From Prionace glauca (lineage: Eukaryota > Chordata > Chondrichthyes > Carcharhiniformes > Carcharhinidae), in contig CM075760.1 of the NCBI GenBank assembly GCA_037974335.1, forward strand, positions 43,466,103 through 43,530,102: a DNA stretch of 64,000 nt. Direction: 5' to 3'. The first letter of the stretch is position 1. Every line of letters begins with the position of its first letter. This document shows, piece after piece, positions 1 through 12,527 of this stretch. Under the pieces are notes generated by a model, which had not been told where the DNA came from, did no database searches, and worked only from the letters and a program-made list of their open reading frames with translations. The position numbers and the translations under genes were made by a program.

Positions 1-160
1 CAGATATGGACACAAACTCAATTTACAAGATAATGGTTGAAATGCGAGTGAATCGACGTGAGTGGAGAGAGGGTTAAGCACAGGTTAATGTGTATTGTCT
101 CCAGCCAGGAAAGTTAGTGAGATTTTGCAAGCCGAGGCAAGTCGTGGGGTGGTCAGAGAT
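1..160. mobile_element. Penelope-like element terminal fragment
   Basis: The first 160 bases closely match 30,972-31,150 (shared stretches such as acacaaactcaatttaca and the gagagggttaa block). That second copy continues into sequence shared with the GIY-YIG-coding palindrome at 26.3-26.9 kb, so this is a non-coding terminal piece of the same Penelope-like family. It is cut by the window edge. Confidence 0.55.
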
Positions 161-189
161 GGTGTGAAATGTACATCAGGGATGGCTGT

Positions 190-320
190 ATCCTTCTGAG
201 CTGCTGCTGCTCCTCCTCCTGGTGTCACCTATTGCCCGGTTCACCCCGGTCGCTGGTGGGACATCCGGGGCCTGTAGAGACCAGCTACCATATTGCTATG
301 GTAGCCAAAATGGAAGGCTT
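190..320. other. Decayed copy of a CpG promoter segment
   Basis: The stretch resembles 42,280-42,405 in the CpG island on the right: ctgctcctcc, then cacct.ttgcccg, then a ggaacatccgg-like block, then gccatattgcca. It has lost most CpGs. No gene can be attached to it. Confidence 0.35.
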
Positions 321-425
321 GGAGGAATTTCTCCCAGAATTGTGTCAGGATGTTTGTGTATTTTAAGGAACATGTAAAAGACTCTTTGGCAGGAGTGTTG
401 GTCTAAGTATTATCTACGTTTCTAG

Positions 426-830
426 GTACATAAGAACATAAGAAATAGGAGCAGGAGTAGGCCATCTGGCCCTTAGAGCCTGCCCCGCCATTCAATAAGA
501 TCATGGCTGATCTGTCGTGACTCAGCTCCACCTTCCCGCCCTCTCCCCATAACCCTTAATCCCTTCTCTTATCAAAAACCCATCAACCCGTTTCTTAAAA
601 ATATTTAGCGAGGCAGCCTCCACCACTTCAACGGGCAGAGAATTCCAGAGATTCACCACCCTTTGAGTGAAGAAGTTCCTCCTCAACTCTGTTCTAAACC
701 GCCTCCCCTTTATCTTGAGGCTGTGCCCCCTAGTCCTACTGTCTTTTTTGAGCGGGAACAGTCTCTCCACCTCTATCCTATCCATCCCATTCATCATCTT
801 ATACGTCTCAATGAGATCTCCCCTCATGGT
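426..830 (-). mobile_element. CR1-type LINE, 3' end
   Basis: On the - strand this encodes the C-terminal end of a CR1 reverse transcriptase ORF (DLIETYKMMNG, then FFTQRVVNLWNSLP, then VVEAASLNIF, ending near 522), followed by the family's 3' tail, which reads cataagaacataagaaatagg on the + strand. It is severely 5'-truncated, as usual for CR1. The same tail recurs many times in this window. Confidence 0.85.
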
Positions 831-869
831 TTCTCCAGTGTCTGTGCTATCGTTTGTCTTGTTTCTGGA

Positions 870-1780
870 TAAAATCAGTCTCTCCATTTGTTTGTAATGT
901 TCTGGGTTGTGGAGTTGACTGTGTCCTTTGGTAGGTTTTGTTGTCTGTCCGAGATAATAATGTGTCCTTTGACTGCCAGTTTTATGATGATGTCCCTGTT
1001 GTCTCTTAGTTCCTTTGTCTCCTGTTCTTCTGAGGTTTGTGTTGCCTGGGAGGGTGGAGGTGTGATGCCTCACATCCTTCAAAAAAAAAACCTGGATGAG
1101 TAGTTTGCCCACAGCCTTGGTGGCAAGTGGGATTAGATGGACCAGTCAGGGCATTTTGTACATCAGTGCAGACTCGATGGGCTGAAAGGCCTCTTCTGCA
1201 CTAGAATATTCTGTGATTCTATTTAGTTTCTTTTCAATGATGGGATGTTTTCTATCTCCTTCTTGGTAAATTCTAAGGTATCCCTGCTGATTTTGGGTGG
1301 TATCCATTTGGATTTTGGTGTCAAGGGGGTTTTCTGAGTTCGTTTCCTCAAAGCAATCTGTCGATTTTATCCTTTTGAAGAATTCCTTAAGGTCTGATTC
1401 TGTTGGTTGGTTTTGGGTTTGGCGGCGGATATGAAGCAAAGTCTTTTCCCTGGAACCTTTAGTGTTTGTGTTAGTTTGTGCTGATGTTTCTGGTGATGCT
1501 GCCTATTCTGAGGAGGGGTTCTGTTCTGGGCTGGCTGTCCCTCTGCACGGTTTCTGTGATCCTTGGTTAAACTTTTCCATCTGCACTGTGGTCTCCATCC
1601 AGTGGATGACTCTAACTTTCATTCTTTTATCGTGTTCCTTAATCATTATTCTGAATAGTTCCTCTATGGTGAGCAGTTTGACATTTTCCTCCTGTTCTCC
1701 CAGTGGTCTGGGACTGGGTACCATTTTGTCTTTTGCTGTTTACTGGGAGTGTCCTTTGGCTCGTGGTTTGTTTTGGATCT
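870..1780 (-). other. Unidentified region with minus-strand open stretches
   Basis: Three short minus-strand open stretches (about 870-1110, 1200-1439 and 1503-1724) have hydrophilic, K/E/Q-rich translations such as TIEELFRIMIKEHDKRMK. They could be one decayed ORF of a mobile element. I recognise no family. A SINE-type 3' tail (gactcgatgggctgaaaggcc) sits at about 1,141-1,222. Confidence 0.3.
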
Positions 1781-1888
1781 GTTCTTAGTCTTTTTTCTGG
1801 CCCTAGGGCTCCCTGTCTTAGGGGTGTACCCGGGATGAATTCTGAGCTTATCCAGTCTCGTCCTTCCCTTTACAGGTACTTTTACAAT

Positions 1889-2372
1889 TCTCCAGGTCCC
1901 CAGTAAGTCTGAGAGAAATGTGATACAGCAGCCACAAAGAGAGGGAGATAAACCACAACTTCTTGCTTTGGTGGGATGCTCAGGGATAGCGTGTTCTCCT
2001 CGCTGTCCAGTTCATTAAGGTTCCTGTTGTAGCTCCTTGTCACTGTCCTCCTAGTTAGTGCATTCTCGTCTTCCTTTATTATCTACATGTGGTGGCATCT
2101 TTTGTGCTCTGCCTATTTTCGCTGCGCTCTGCCTGACGCTTGTCTTCCCCATCCTGGAGCAATGTGTTTGTGAGCTTGCTATATTCCTTCCCCTTGGTTT
2201 GGGCTGTTGATTCTGTTCTCCGTCAGTGTCTGTTTTGAGGTCTCATGTGGGGAACCTATTCCAAGTAGATGTGTTGAGTTTGCTGTGTTCAGTCACGTTG
2301 TTGCAGTTGTGGTTTATCTTCTTCTCTTTGTGGGGTGCTGTGTCACATTTCTCTCGGATTTAATGGGGACCT
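1889..2372. repeat. Inverted repeat, about 72-bp arms
   Basis: Bases 1,889-1,962 (ccaggtccccagtaa through gagataaaccacaac) are the approximate reverse complement of 2,302-2,372 (gttgtggtttatc through ggggacctgg), with about 340 bp between. No coding capacity or TSD was seen. The rest of 1,780-2,504 shows nothing recognisable. Confidence 0.6.
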
Positions 2373-2504
2373 GGAGAGCTTTTGGTTCTATATTTCAGTC
2401 AGATGGGGTGGGAATTTGATACGAGTTTGAGAGGCGGTGTTTTTGTTTGATGATTCTGGGTGATAGCGAACATCAGCAGAAACAGAACAAATTTTGTCAG
2501 ACCA

Positions 2505-3389
2505 TCAGTTTTGAATGTGATTAACAGCAGAATCCAATCCCTGTGGTTGTTTATGAACTCGCTGATGTGTCAGCAGGCTGGATAGCCAATGGAATCCCTT
2601 CCCACACATGGAGCAGGTGAATGGCCTCTCCCCGGTGTGAACTCGCTGGTGTGCTTTGAGGTTACCTGAATGCCTGAACGTCTTTCCGCAGGAAGAGCAG
2701 CTGAATGGCTTCTCCTTAGTGTGAACTCGCTGGTGGGTCAGGCAGTGGGATGACTGAGCGAATCCCGTCCCACACACGGAGCAGGTGAATGGTTTCTCCC
2801 CAGTGTGAACCCGCTGGTGTGCAGTGAGTTCAGATGACGACCTTAACCTCTTTCCACAGTGAGTGCAGCTGAATGGCCTCTCCCCGGTGTGAACTCTCTG
2901 GTGGACCACCAGGTTGGCTGACTGAGTGAATCCCTTCCCGCACACTGAGCAGGTGAATGGCCTCTCCCCGGTGTGAACTCGCTGGTGTTTCAGCAGATCC
3001 GAGGATACCGTGAATCGCTTGCCACACTCAGAGCAGGTGAACAGTCTCTCCCCAGTGTGAACTCGCTGATGCTTACTGAGGTGGGATGAATGTCTGAATC
3101 TCTTTCCGCAGTCGGTACAGCTGAAGGGCCTCTCCTCAGTGTGAAATTGCTGGTGTGACATGAGACAGGCTGACTGAGTGAATCCCTTGCCACACACCAA
3201 GCAGGTGAAGGGCCTCTCCCCAGTGTGACTGCGTCGGTGGTTTTCCAGCTGGTATTGAGAATTGAATCCTTTCCCACAATCCCCACATTTCCACGGCCTC
3301 TCCCCGGTGTGTGTGCGTCGATGATATTCCAGCTGGGATGGATAATTGTAACCTTTCCCGCAATCCTCACATTTCCAAGGTTTCTCCAT
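2505..3389 (-). CDS. ZNF-A: C2H2 zinc-finger protein, 10 fingers
   Basis: The 294-residue protein consists almost wholly of ten tandem C2H2 fingers (C-X2-C-X12-H-X3-H) joined by TGERPF-type linkers; finger 1 begins WKCEDC and finger 10 ends HQRVH, followed by a short [15 protein letters not shown] tail. No KRAB, SCAN or BTB domain is visible. Such proteins are nuclear sequence-specific DNA binders; the target is unknown. The start is the ATG in the context GGCACCATGG; upstream in frame there is a stop 14 codons earlier. The whole coding sequence lies in the last exon (acceptor CCTTTTCCAG at 3,725). A likely non-coding first exon lies in the CpG island at 6.1-6.5 kb. All ten fingers look intact. 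Confidence 0.88.
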   Translation of the reverse strand: MEKPWKCEDCGKGYNYPSQLEYHRRTHTGERPWKCGDCGKGFNSQYQLENHRRSHTGERPFTCLVCGKGFTQSACLMSHQQFHTEERPFSCTDCGKRFRHSSHLSKHQRVHTGERLFTCSECGKRFTVSSDLLKHQRVHTGERPFTCSVCGKGFTQSANLVVHQRVHTGERPFSCTHCGKRLRSSSELTAHQRVHTGEKPFTCSVCGTGFAQSSHCLTHQRVHTKEKPFSCSSCGKTFRHSGNLKAHQRVHTGERPFTCSMCGKGFHWLSSLLTHQRVHKQPQGLDSAVNHIQN

Positions 3390-4050
3390 GGTGCCAGTGT
3401 CCTTGTATTTCTCCAGGTTGGATGATCAGTTGTCCACATGCAGAACATGTGTACAATATCTCCTCGCTGTCAATGGTGTGATGGTTTTTCCACACTCAGT
3501 TCACTGGAACACACTTACTCGGATGTTTGTGTGTGTGTCTCGCTGCTTTTCCAGTCACACCGATGTTTGAAATCTTTCCCTGCAGGCAGAACAAACATTT
3601 CTGCTTTCACATTCAAATGTGGATAATATTCAGGCCCTGATAAATTGAATGATTCTGCCAGAGCTTGCTGCGATGTTTCGTGTGAGTTCCTGGCCCCTTA
3701 TGATCATCTTCCCCTTCTGAAAGCCTGGAAAAGGAGATTTTAAAACTCTTCACTGCGAGTGAGCAGGATATAAATCCAGAATAGACAATTGGAGTTTCTC
3801 TGGAACATTTTTTTCCTCTCTTGTTCTCCCACATCTGTAAATTCCCTTCCCACACACACTCCCACTCCTCCCTGGGCTGAAATCCAAACCCATCTCACCA
3901 TTTCTTTCCTCCACTCCCAGTTTTCTCCTTCCCTCTCTCCTCTGTCTGGGTTCAGTTCTGGGTTGAGTGAAAAATCAAACCAAGGAATCAATAATTTTCT
4001 CTCCTGATGCGAAGAACCATCACCCACTTTCTGTTACATCATTATAAGGG
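3390..4050 (-). promoter_or_regulatory. ZNF-A 5' UTR and splice acceptor
   Basis: On the - strand a pyrimidine tract ends CTCCTTTTCCAG, with the exon starting at 3,724. This places the non-coding start of the ZNF-A terminal exon about 335 bp before its ATG. The rest up to the SINE at 4,051 shows no other feature. Confidence 0.5.
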
Positions 4051-4345
4051 GGCGGGCTGCATGGTGGCACAGTGGTTGGCATTGCTGCCTCACAGCACCT
4101 GGCACTGTTGCCTCACACACCAGGGACCCAGGTTCAATTCCGGCCTCGGGTCACTGTCCATGTGGAGTTTGCACGTTCTCCCCGTGTTTGCAGGTTAGGT
4201 TAATTGGCCATGATCAATCGAGCCTGGTATCAGGGAGATTGGTGGGGTAAATGTTTGTGGTTGTGGGAATAGGGCCTGGGTGGGATTGTAGTTGGTACAG
4301 ACCTGATGGGCCAAATGGCCTCCCTCAGCACTGTAGAGATTCAAG
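4051..4345 (+). mobile_element. tRNA-derived SINE
   Basis: The tRNA-like head has an A-box region (tggcacagtggttggc) and a B box (ggttcaattcc). The family body follows (gtggagtttgcacgttctcc) and then the tail tgatgggccaaatggcctcc. A short part of the head is duplicated in this copy. Confidence 0.85.
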
Positions 4346-4564
4346 AGGGCTGCATCACATTCACCATGAAACCAAGCTGATGACATTTAACCTGGGCCTG
4401 TTTTTGGGCAAATTTCTTGCAGCTGCAGTTTCTCATTTGGGGTTTGTAGTCTACACTGACTGTTATCGAAACCTCTCCACCCACAAGTTCCCCTCCAGTG
4501 CCTCTTACCAGCTGCTGAGCAACAAACATCATCTTCTCCACAGGTAACTGGAGATGGGCGATAT

Positions 4565-4760
4565 TTACTCCTGTCCAAATCCCAAAAACACAGCAAAGAA
4601 CAAAGCAAGGTAGAGCACAGGAACAAGTCCCTTGGCCCTTCAAGTCTGTGCTGATCATAATGCCCCAACCAAACTGAAAAGAAACCTTCTGCCCTTACTC
4701 GGTCTGTTTCCCTCCCTATTCACGTACCCATCGAGCTGCCTCTTAACATTTTACAACATT
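4565..4760 (-). mobile_element. CR1-type 3' end fragment (second subfamily)
   Basis: The reversed tail reads agagcacaggaacaagtccc then ttggcccttcaagtctg, the pattern of another CR1 subfamily, also seen at 7,050-7,140. Nothing is recognised at 4,345-4,565 or 4,760-5,200. Confidence 0.55.
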
Positions 4761-5311
4761 TGATTTCATTAAATTAGATTAAATCACTGACAAAAATTCC
4801 AAAAACAATACCCATTTGACAATCTGATTTCCCCTAAAATTTACCTCCTTTGATGGTGTCACTTTGAAAATTGCTGGGCCCAACTGGATTCCAACATCCT
4901 CTGTGTTAAAAGTGGCAGTTTCACTTCCATCTCCACTACAGCTCAAACTGATCCAAAAGGAAACGGAATCATTACCTGGAGGAGATAAAAAATGCTGGAC
5001 TACGAGAAGGGCCAGGAGTGGGAGGAGCTCATTCGCTGTTACAAAGCCAAGCATGGGTATAATGGGTTGATTGCCCCCCACCCCGCACCGTGTATTGTAA
5101 TCATTCAGTGGTTCTGCGAGTCAATGAAAAGGGAGTGAATACTGGTGGCCAATCACCAAACATCTAGCCCAATACAAACCAATTCTGAATGGGTCTGTCT
5201 CTCTTTCTAGATTTGGATTATGGACTCAATGGGCCAAATAATCTCCTCCTTCTGTACTGTGGGGATTCTATAAAGTTGTCAATCGTTAACCAGGGCCTGT
5301 CTGCAGTCTGA

Positions 5312-5776
5312 GTGAACAAAGAACACAGCCCGGGAAACAGGTCCTTCGGCCCAATGAGCCTGCGCCACCATTTTAACATTATGAGTCTCCTCTCTACCCA
5401 TGACCCTTGTCTATGCTTATGGCCATCCACACTGAGGGAAGATTAATTTAGGGACAATTTGTTACACCAATCAGCCTAAGAGCACATCTTTGGGGTGTGG
5501 GAGGAAACCGGAGCACCCGGAGGAAACCCATGTAAGCACGGGGAGAATGCGCAAACTCCCACAGACACTGGCCCAAATCCACATATCTGCACAGCTAGCA
5601 GTGATAGTCACTGAGTTGTCGTGTTGCCCAGCATCTGGTCCAGTTTAAGCGTACACTAACGACGTGAAGTACTAGGCTACTCTTGAAAACATCCAAGAGC
5701 AGCCCTCGTACGACCCATCGCGTGTATGCCCCTCGTTGGACAACAAGGCGGACCGAAGCACTTGTGGATTAAAAAA
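5312..5776 (-). mobile_element. Composite SINE-like element, about 465 bp
   Basis: This is the reverse complement of the element at 33,285-33,765. In the sense direction it runs from ccgccttgttgtccaac through the SINE core (gtgggagtttgcgcattctc) to a tail ending gtgttctttgttc. The tail resembles CR1-type 3' repeats, suggesting mobilisation by a CR1 partner. A SINE tail fragment lies just before it at 5,205-5,270. Confidence 0.7.
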
Positions 5777-5789
5777 GAAAAACATCAAT

Positions 5790-6050
5790 GTTATGCTCGA
5801 GTGGTTAGCACTGTTGTCTCACAGCGCCAGGGACCCAGGTTCGATTCCCGGCTTGGGTCACTGTCTGCGTGGAGTTTGCGCATTCTCCCTGTGTCTGCGT
5901 GGGTTTCCTCCGGGTGCTCCAGTTTCCTCCCACAGTCTGGAAGACGTGCTGGTTAGGGTGCATTGACCCCGAACAGGTGCTGGACTGTGGCCATCAGGAG
6001 AATTTCACAGTAACTTCATTGAGGTGTTAATGTAAGGCCTACTTGTGATG
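5790..6050 (+). mobile_element. tRNA-derived SINE (second tail type)
   Basis: The head contains gtggttagcactgttgtctc and a B box ggttcgattcc. The body is shared with the other SINEs, but the tail ends cagtaacttcattg...cctacttgtgatg, a different 3' end also seen reversed at 29,612-29,680 and 40,228-40,300. Confidence 0.85.
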
Positions 6051-6059
6051 TGAACTTCA

Positions 6060-6480
6060 CAATGAGACAAGTTTCTCCCCTGGTCAGCCAGACCCTGAGG
6101 CCCCGCCCACCTAGTGATTGCGTCACACAGACGGCCACGCATGCGCTCTCCATTAAACCAACATGGTGGCGGAGGCACTGGGCTCCGGATCCCGGGGAAA
6201 AAGCCTCGCGGCTGTAAATACGGGACCCGTGGGGTATACTCGGGCCCTGCGGCCTATAGCGGGTGTTTGTGAAGCTTCCGTTCCCGCCCCGTCTCCCGAC
6301 TCCGTTCCCCACCGCACCAACTCTTACCCGCTGGAAAAAAGCGTCGCCCGCCATCGAAGGGACCCCGGGCAAAGTGACATTGCGCATGCGCCAAGTACAG
6401 CACTGCGTTTGCGCACTGGGTTCCGGTGCCGTAAATGGGGCGCTTTCATAACCGCAGCGAATGCTGGGTAACAGCAGTGC
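6060..6480 (-). promoter_or_regulatory. CpG-island promoter and first exon of ZNF-A
   Basis: The block is GC- and CpG-rich with cgcatgcgc motifs, ccgcccacc and a YY1-like aacATGGtggcgg. It aligns with 25,438-25,660, including gcgtcac, gcatgcgctct and ATGG blocks. On the - strand a splice donor CAGCGG|GTAAGAG (exon edge 6,328) matches the paralogous donor at 25,654. I infer that it drives ZNF-A about 3 kb downstream. Confidence 0.65.
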
Positions 6481-6576
6481 CATTCAATTCCCTGTCAAAC
6501 GACAATATTGATTCTCAATTCCGATGTATTTTTAAACATACGCAACATCTGCGGAAGAATGCGGTGATATATTCCA

Positions 6577-7015
6577 CATAAGAAATAGGAGTAGGTCATC
6601 TAGCCCTTCGAGCCTGCCCCACCATTCAATAAGATCTTGGCTGAACTGAAGTGGATCAGTTCCACTTTTCCGCTTTCTCCCCATAACCCTTAATTTTCCT
6701 GTCTATCAACCTATCTACCCATGACTTAAATATATTCAGCAAGGTAGCCTCCACCACTTCAATGGGTAGGGAATATCAGAGACTCTTCACCCTTTGAGTG
6801 AAGAAGTTCCTCTTCAACTCCGATCTAAACTGCTCCCCCCCCCCCCCTTATTTTGAGGCTGTGCCCTCTAGTTCTGCTGTTCTAGAACATAGAATATTAC
6901 AGCACAGTACAGGCCCTTTGGCCCTCAATGTTGTGCCGAGCTATGTCCAATCCCAAGATCAGGCTATCCCACTCCCTATAATTCTGGTGTGCTCCATGTG
7001 CCTATCCAATAAGGA
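6577..7015 (-). mobile_element. Two adjoining CR1-type 3' ends
   Basis: 6,577-6,889 is the reversed tail of the abundant subfamily (ataggagtaggtcatctag through ttattttgaggctgtgcc). 6,887-7,015 is the reversed tail of the subfamily whose end reads acatagaatattacagcacag, as also at 49,755. One appears to have landed in or beside the other. A further fragment of a third type lies at 7,050-7,140. Confidence 0.75.
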
Positions 7016-7140
7016 TTCTATTTGTCATGTTTTGCATGTAATTCTCTGGTGAGAAAGTGAACAAAGAACAATACAGCACAGGAACAGGCCCTTTGGCCCT
7101 CCAAGCCTGCACCCATCATGTGTTCCCAACTGGACTATCT

Positions 7141-7900
7141 GCTTCTATCCCTCTATTCTTAAGTGCTGTGACTTTTATGACTTTCACACTGGTTCTCCTG
7201 AAGGTGCGGATTCTGGCTGGGTTCAATTCATAATCATTCGTTCCTCTCTCTATCTCCAGAGACGGAATACTGACCTGAATCCAGATAAGAAAATTCCAGC
7301 TGATTATTGCCCTCTTGATGGATACTGAATATTTATTGGTTATTCCACAGATGTAACCCACTTCACCCATCATGCTGTCTCTTTAGGAATCTATCCAATT
7401 AATTCCACAGCCCTGCTGGCAGAATCAAAACAGTGTACATCGACTGTAATAATCCATGACCTAAACAGAAATAGTTTTGCAGTTGGATAATTCTCAGACA
7501 TATTCACCCTCTTTAGAAGGTTTGATTGCCCAATTTATTAAGATATTAGGAGCCATTGGTGAGTTAATCACACAGAGTAGAGTTTAATTCAAAACACTGC
7601 AGATACTAACAGAATTATTAATAAAGGGCCAAGTCAAGATGGAATGCAACAGCTGTGTCATCGTGTCCTTCCACCCGAGTCCCAGAAATTGACAAGTGGG
7701 ATGATGGGAGAGAGCAGTGTGCATTTAGGACTCCAGAAACAGGAACTTTAGAGACAATTTAACTCAGTGCACCAGTGGAAGCGAGGGAAGCAGCAGAACC
7801 AGCTGGTCATATTGTTTCAATGACAAATAAGTTCCATGCACTCCTTGTACTTGTTGGAGTGAGGATGAAGGAGATAGCAGAAAAAATGGAGGAAGATATG
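7141..7900. other. Unassigned 760-bp stretch
   Basis: I see no gene, clear repeat or tract in this stretch; it has moderate AT content and only short open frames. Confidence 0.4.
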
Positions 7901-7902
7901 AG

Positions 7903-9200
7903 TTCATAAGGACGTAAGAAATTGGAGCAGGAGTAGGCCACCTAGCCCTTTGAGCCTGCCCTGCCATTCAATAAGATCATGGCTGATCTGAAGTGGATCA
8001 GTTCCACTTTCCTGCTTTCTCCCCATAACCCTTAATTCCCCTGTCTATCACCCATGACATAAATATATCCAGCGAGGTAGCTTCCACCACTTCAACAGGC
8101 AGAGAATTTCAGAGATTCACCACCCTTTGAGTGAAGAAGTTCCTTCTCAACTCTGATCTAAATTGCTCCCCGCCACCTTATTTTGAGGCTGTGCCCTCTA
8201 TCCTGCTATCCTTTCTAAGCGGGAAGAATCTCTCTACCTCTACCCTATCTATCCCCTTCATTATCTTATACATCTCTATAAGATCCCCCCTCAGCTTTCT
8301 AAACTCCAACGAGTTCAGTCTCTCTTCATAGGCGAACCCCCTCATCTCCGGTATCAGCCTAGTGAACCTTCTCTGTACTCCCTCCAAGGCCAATATATCC
8401 TTCCGCAAGTGTGGCGACCAAAACTGCACACATTACTCCAGCTGCGGCCTCACCAGTGCCCTGTACAGTTGCAGCAAGACCTCCCTGCTTTTATATTCTA
8501 TCCCCCTCGCTATAAAGACTAACATCCCATTCGTCTTCTTGGTCACCTGCTGCACCTGCAGACTGGGTTTTTGCGACTCATGCACAAGGACGCCCAGGTC
8601 CCTCTGCACCGTAGCATGCTGCAGCTTTTCACCCTTTAAATAATAATCCCTCCTACTATTAATTCCACGTTTAAGTTCCTTCCTACTTTCAACGTGCTCC
8701 TCAAGGGTTTCGTCCATTCTTAGACTTGATCTATCACATGCTTCCTTTTTACTGAGCTTACAATTTCCCTTGTCATTCCGTTTCCCGAATCCTGCCATTT
8801 TTGTCCTTCATTTGTTTGCGAGAACATTGCCTGTCCTGCACTTCAATCAACAGGCCTTTTAAAAGTCTTCCACGTGCCAGACATGGATTTGACCTCAAAC
8901 AGTTGTTCTCCATCCACGTTCCCCAGTTCTCATCTAATCTGGATCTAACTGGCCCTCGCCTAATTAACCACCCTTAACCTGAGGGCCACTCTTATCAATG
9001 ACTATCTCAAATCCTATGGGATTATGGCGGCTAAGCCCAAAATGCACCCCCCTCCGCCCCACTGAAACACTGATCATCTGGCCCAGCTCAATCCCCAGTA
9101 TCAGGTCTGGTACGGCTCCCTCCCTGGATGGATTGTCAACACACTGTATCAAAAAGCCCTCCAGGGCACGTCTAACAAACTGTTTTCTATCCTAGCCCTT
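7903..9200 (-). mobile_element. CR1-type LINE, 5'-truncated and internally deleted
   Basis: Reading on the - strand, 9,152-8,964 encodes an endonuclease-like piece (VPDLILGIELGQMISVSV then RHNPIGFEI, equivalent to the GGSDHN region of CR1 endonucleases). 8,620-8,180 encodes the end of the reverse transcriptase ([39 protein letters not shown]). The 3' tail reaches 7,903. The central part is missing and frames are broken, so this is an inactive copy. It may be two adjacent insertions. Confidence 0.7.
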
Positions 9201-9324
9201 GGCTGTAAGGGAATTTGTATAGATACTTAACAAGAAAAAAGTGAGTATTACTCCCATAGAAAGTGCATCTGGAGAACTGATTGTGAAAAGTCGGGCTACT
9301 GTGGGTGAACTAAACAGGTATTTT

Positions 9325-9640
9325 CATAGAACCCTACAGTGCAGAAAGAGGCCCTTCAGCCCATCGAGTCTGCACCGACCACAATCCCACACAGGCCCTA
9401 TCCCCATATCGTACCTGCTAATCCCTCTAACCTAAGCATCTTGGGACACTAAGGAGCAATTTTTAGCATAGCCGATCAACCTAACCTGCACATCTTTGGA
9501 CTGTGGGAGGAAACCGGAGCACCCAGATGAAACCCACGCAGACATGAGGAGAATGTGCAAACTTCACACACACAGTGACTCGAGCCGGGAATTGAACCCA
9601 GGTCCCTGAAGCTGTGAAGCAGCAGTGCTAATCACTGGTT
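9325..9640 (-). mobile_element. tRNA-derived SINE, reverse orientation
   Basis: The reversed tail (agaggcccttcagcccatcg) is followed by the body and a reversed B box (gggaattgaaccc), ending at the head near 9,640. It abuts a second copy in the opposite orientation. Confidence 0.85.
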
Positions 9641-9648
9641 AGCAGCAG

Positions 9649-9966
9649 GGCAGCATGGTGGCACAGTGGGTTAGCACTGCTGCTTCACAGTTCCAGGGTC
9701 CTGGGTTCAATTCCCGGCCTTGGGTCACTGTCGGTGTGGAGTTTGCACATTCTCCTCGTGTCTGTGTGGGTTTCCTCCCACAGTCCAAAGATATGCGGGT
9801 TAGCTTGATTGGCCGTGCTAGGAAATTGCTCCTTAGTGTCCTGGGGTGTATAGGTTAGAGGAATTAGTGGGTATAATACATAGGGATATGGTGGTAGGTT
9901 CTGGGTGGGATTGTGTTCGGTGCAGACTCGAAGGGCCTCCTTCTGCACTGTAGGGTTCTATGGTTC
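9649..9966 (+). mobile_element. tRNA-derived SINE, forward orientation
   Basis: Nearly full length: head gggcagcatggtggcacagt, B box gggttcaattcccgg, tail ending ctgcactgtagggttctatgg. It forms a head-to-head pair with the copy at 9,325-9,640. Confidence 0.88.
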
Positions 9967-10289
9967 CGTGCTGCCCTGTCTTTTGCACCCATCTTTGCTA
10001 TAGAGAGCAGAAGTAACCTCCCAGAGATAGTTCTAAATCAGGAGATGGAAGAGATGGCGCAAATCAGGAAGATTACGAACAGTGTTATTGAGCACATTGT
10101 TTGGGTGTGCGCGCTGAGAGATTCTCTGATCCGAATGGATTTCCCCCTCAGGTGTTGAAAGAAGAGACTATTGAGATTGTTGTTGTAGTGGTTTTAATTT
10201 TACAAAATTCCATCCATTCAGGGAAAAAGGGAGAAAGTGGGAAAGTTCGGCCCAGTTAGCTGAACATTTGTCACAGAGGAAATGTTAAA

Positions 10290-11686
<1,397 letters not shown>

Positions 11687-11689
11687 TTT

Positions 11690-12235
11690 ATTATTCTCTT
11701 AAATGTCAGCCATCTCCTGGGGAAACCAGCCCTTTAATTGTGAACATTAGGAAAGAGACCATCCTTTCAGCCAGACAAATAAATGTGTCAAGCTGAGGGA
11801 GCAAAGGATGTCAATGTCTTTGAGAAAGTGTTATAATGCAGAAGTCTGCCAATGAGCTTCAGAGTGAATCTTCCTCGTCTGTGCAACATCTGGGAGGAAA
11901 TCAATGTTTCCCCCTTTCCATTTCTTTTCTCATTCTGGGAAAAATTGGGGACTTGCAGCAACTGAAGGGAAAGGAAGTGAATCCAGTCTGTATATTCCAC
12001 ACATTTTCAGTCCAGTCATATGGGCATAGATCTGTCTGGCAGCCTGCATGGAGATTTTCAGCTATGTGTCTCCAGGACAGGAAGCAGTGAGCCTGATTGA
12101 GCATGGATCATGGAGCACCTTCAGGAGAATTGGGAGGGTGAATATTAGATACAGCAGAGTGAGAATGGAGGGAGAGTGTGTTCTGAATTTCTATCTTGTA
12201 CTGACACCGATGACTTGTATCAATTTGTTTTACAG
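11690..12235 (+). promoter_or_regulatory. ZNF-B upstream region and intron
   Basis: 11,895-11,985 (ttctcattctggg, gacttgc.gcaac.gaaggg, gtgaatc) aligns with the ZNF-C intron at 15,745-15,805, so ZNF-B and ZNF-C share a duplicated 5' structure. At the position equivalent to the ZNF-C donor (caacatct|gtaagt) ZNF-B reads caacatct|gggagg, so the donor seems lost. The acceptor tgttttacag is kept (exon from 12,236). No CpG island was seen. Confidence 0.45.
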
Positions 12236-12527
12236 GATATTGAAAGAGGAATCACAGGCTGTAATCTCAAACGCCACATCTAGATCTGGCAGAGTCATAT
12301 TCCTCAGGATCTGAATATCATCGGCCATTGAATCCGGAAAGAGATTTGAAAAGATTTCAAACATCAGTGTGACTGGAAAAGCATCAACACACTGCCAAAT
12401 TCAAGTGAATGTGTTCCAGAGCACTGACTGAAGAGCTTTAAACAGCTACACAGCCTGAATAAATATAACACCATTCACAGTGGGGAGAGACTGTACACAT
12501 ATTGTGTGTGGGCGAGGCTTCACCTGA

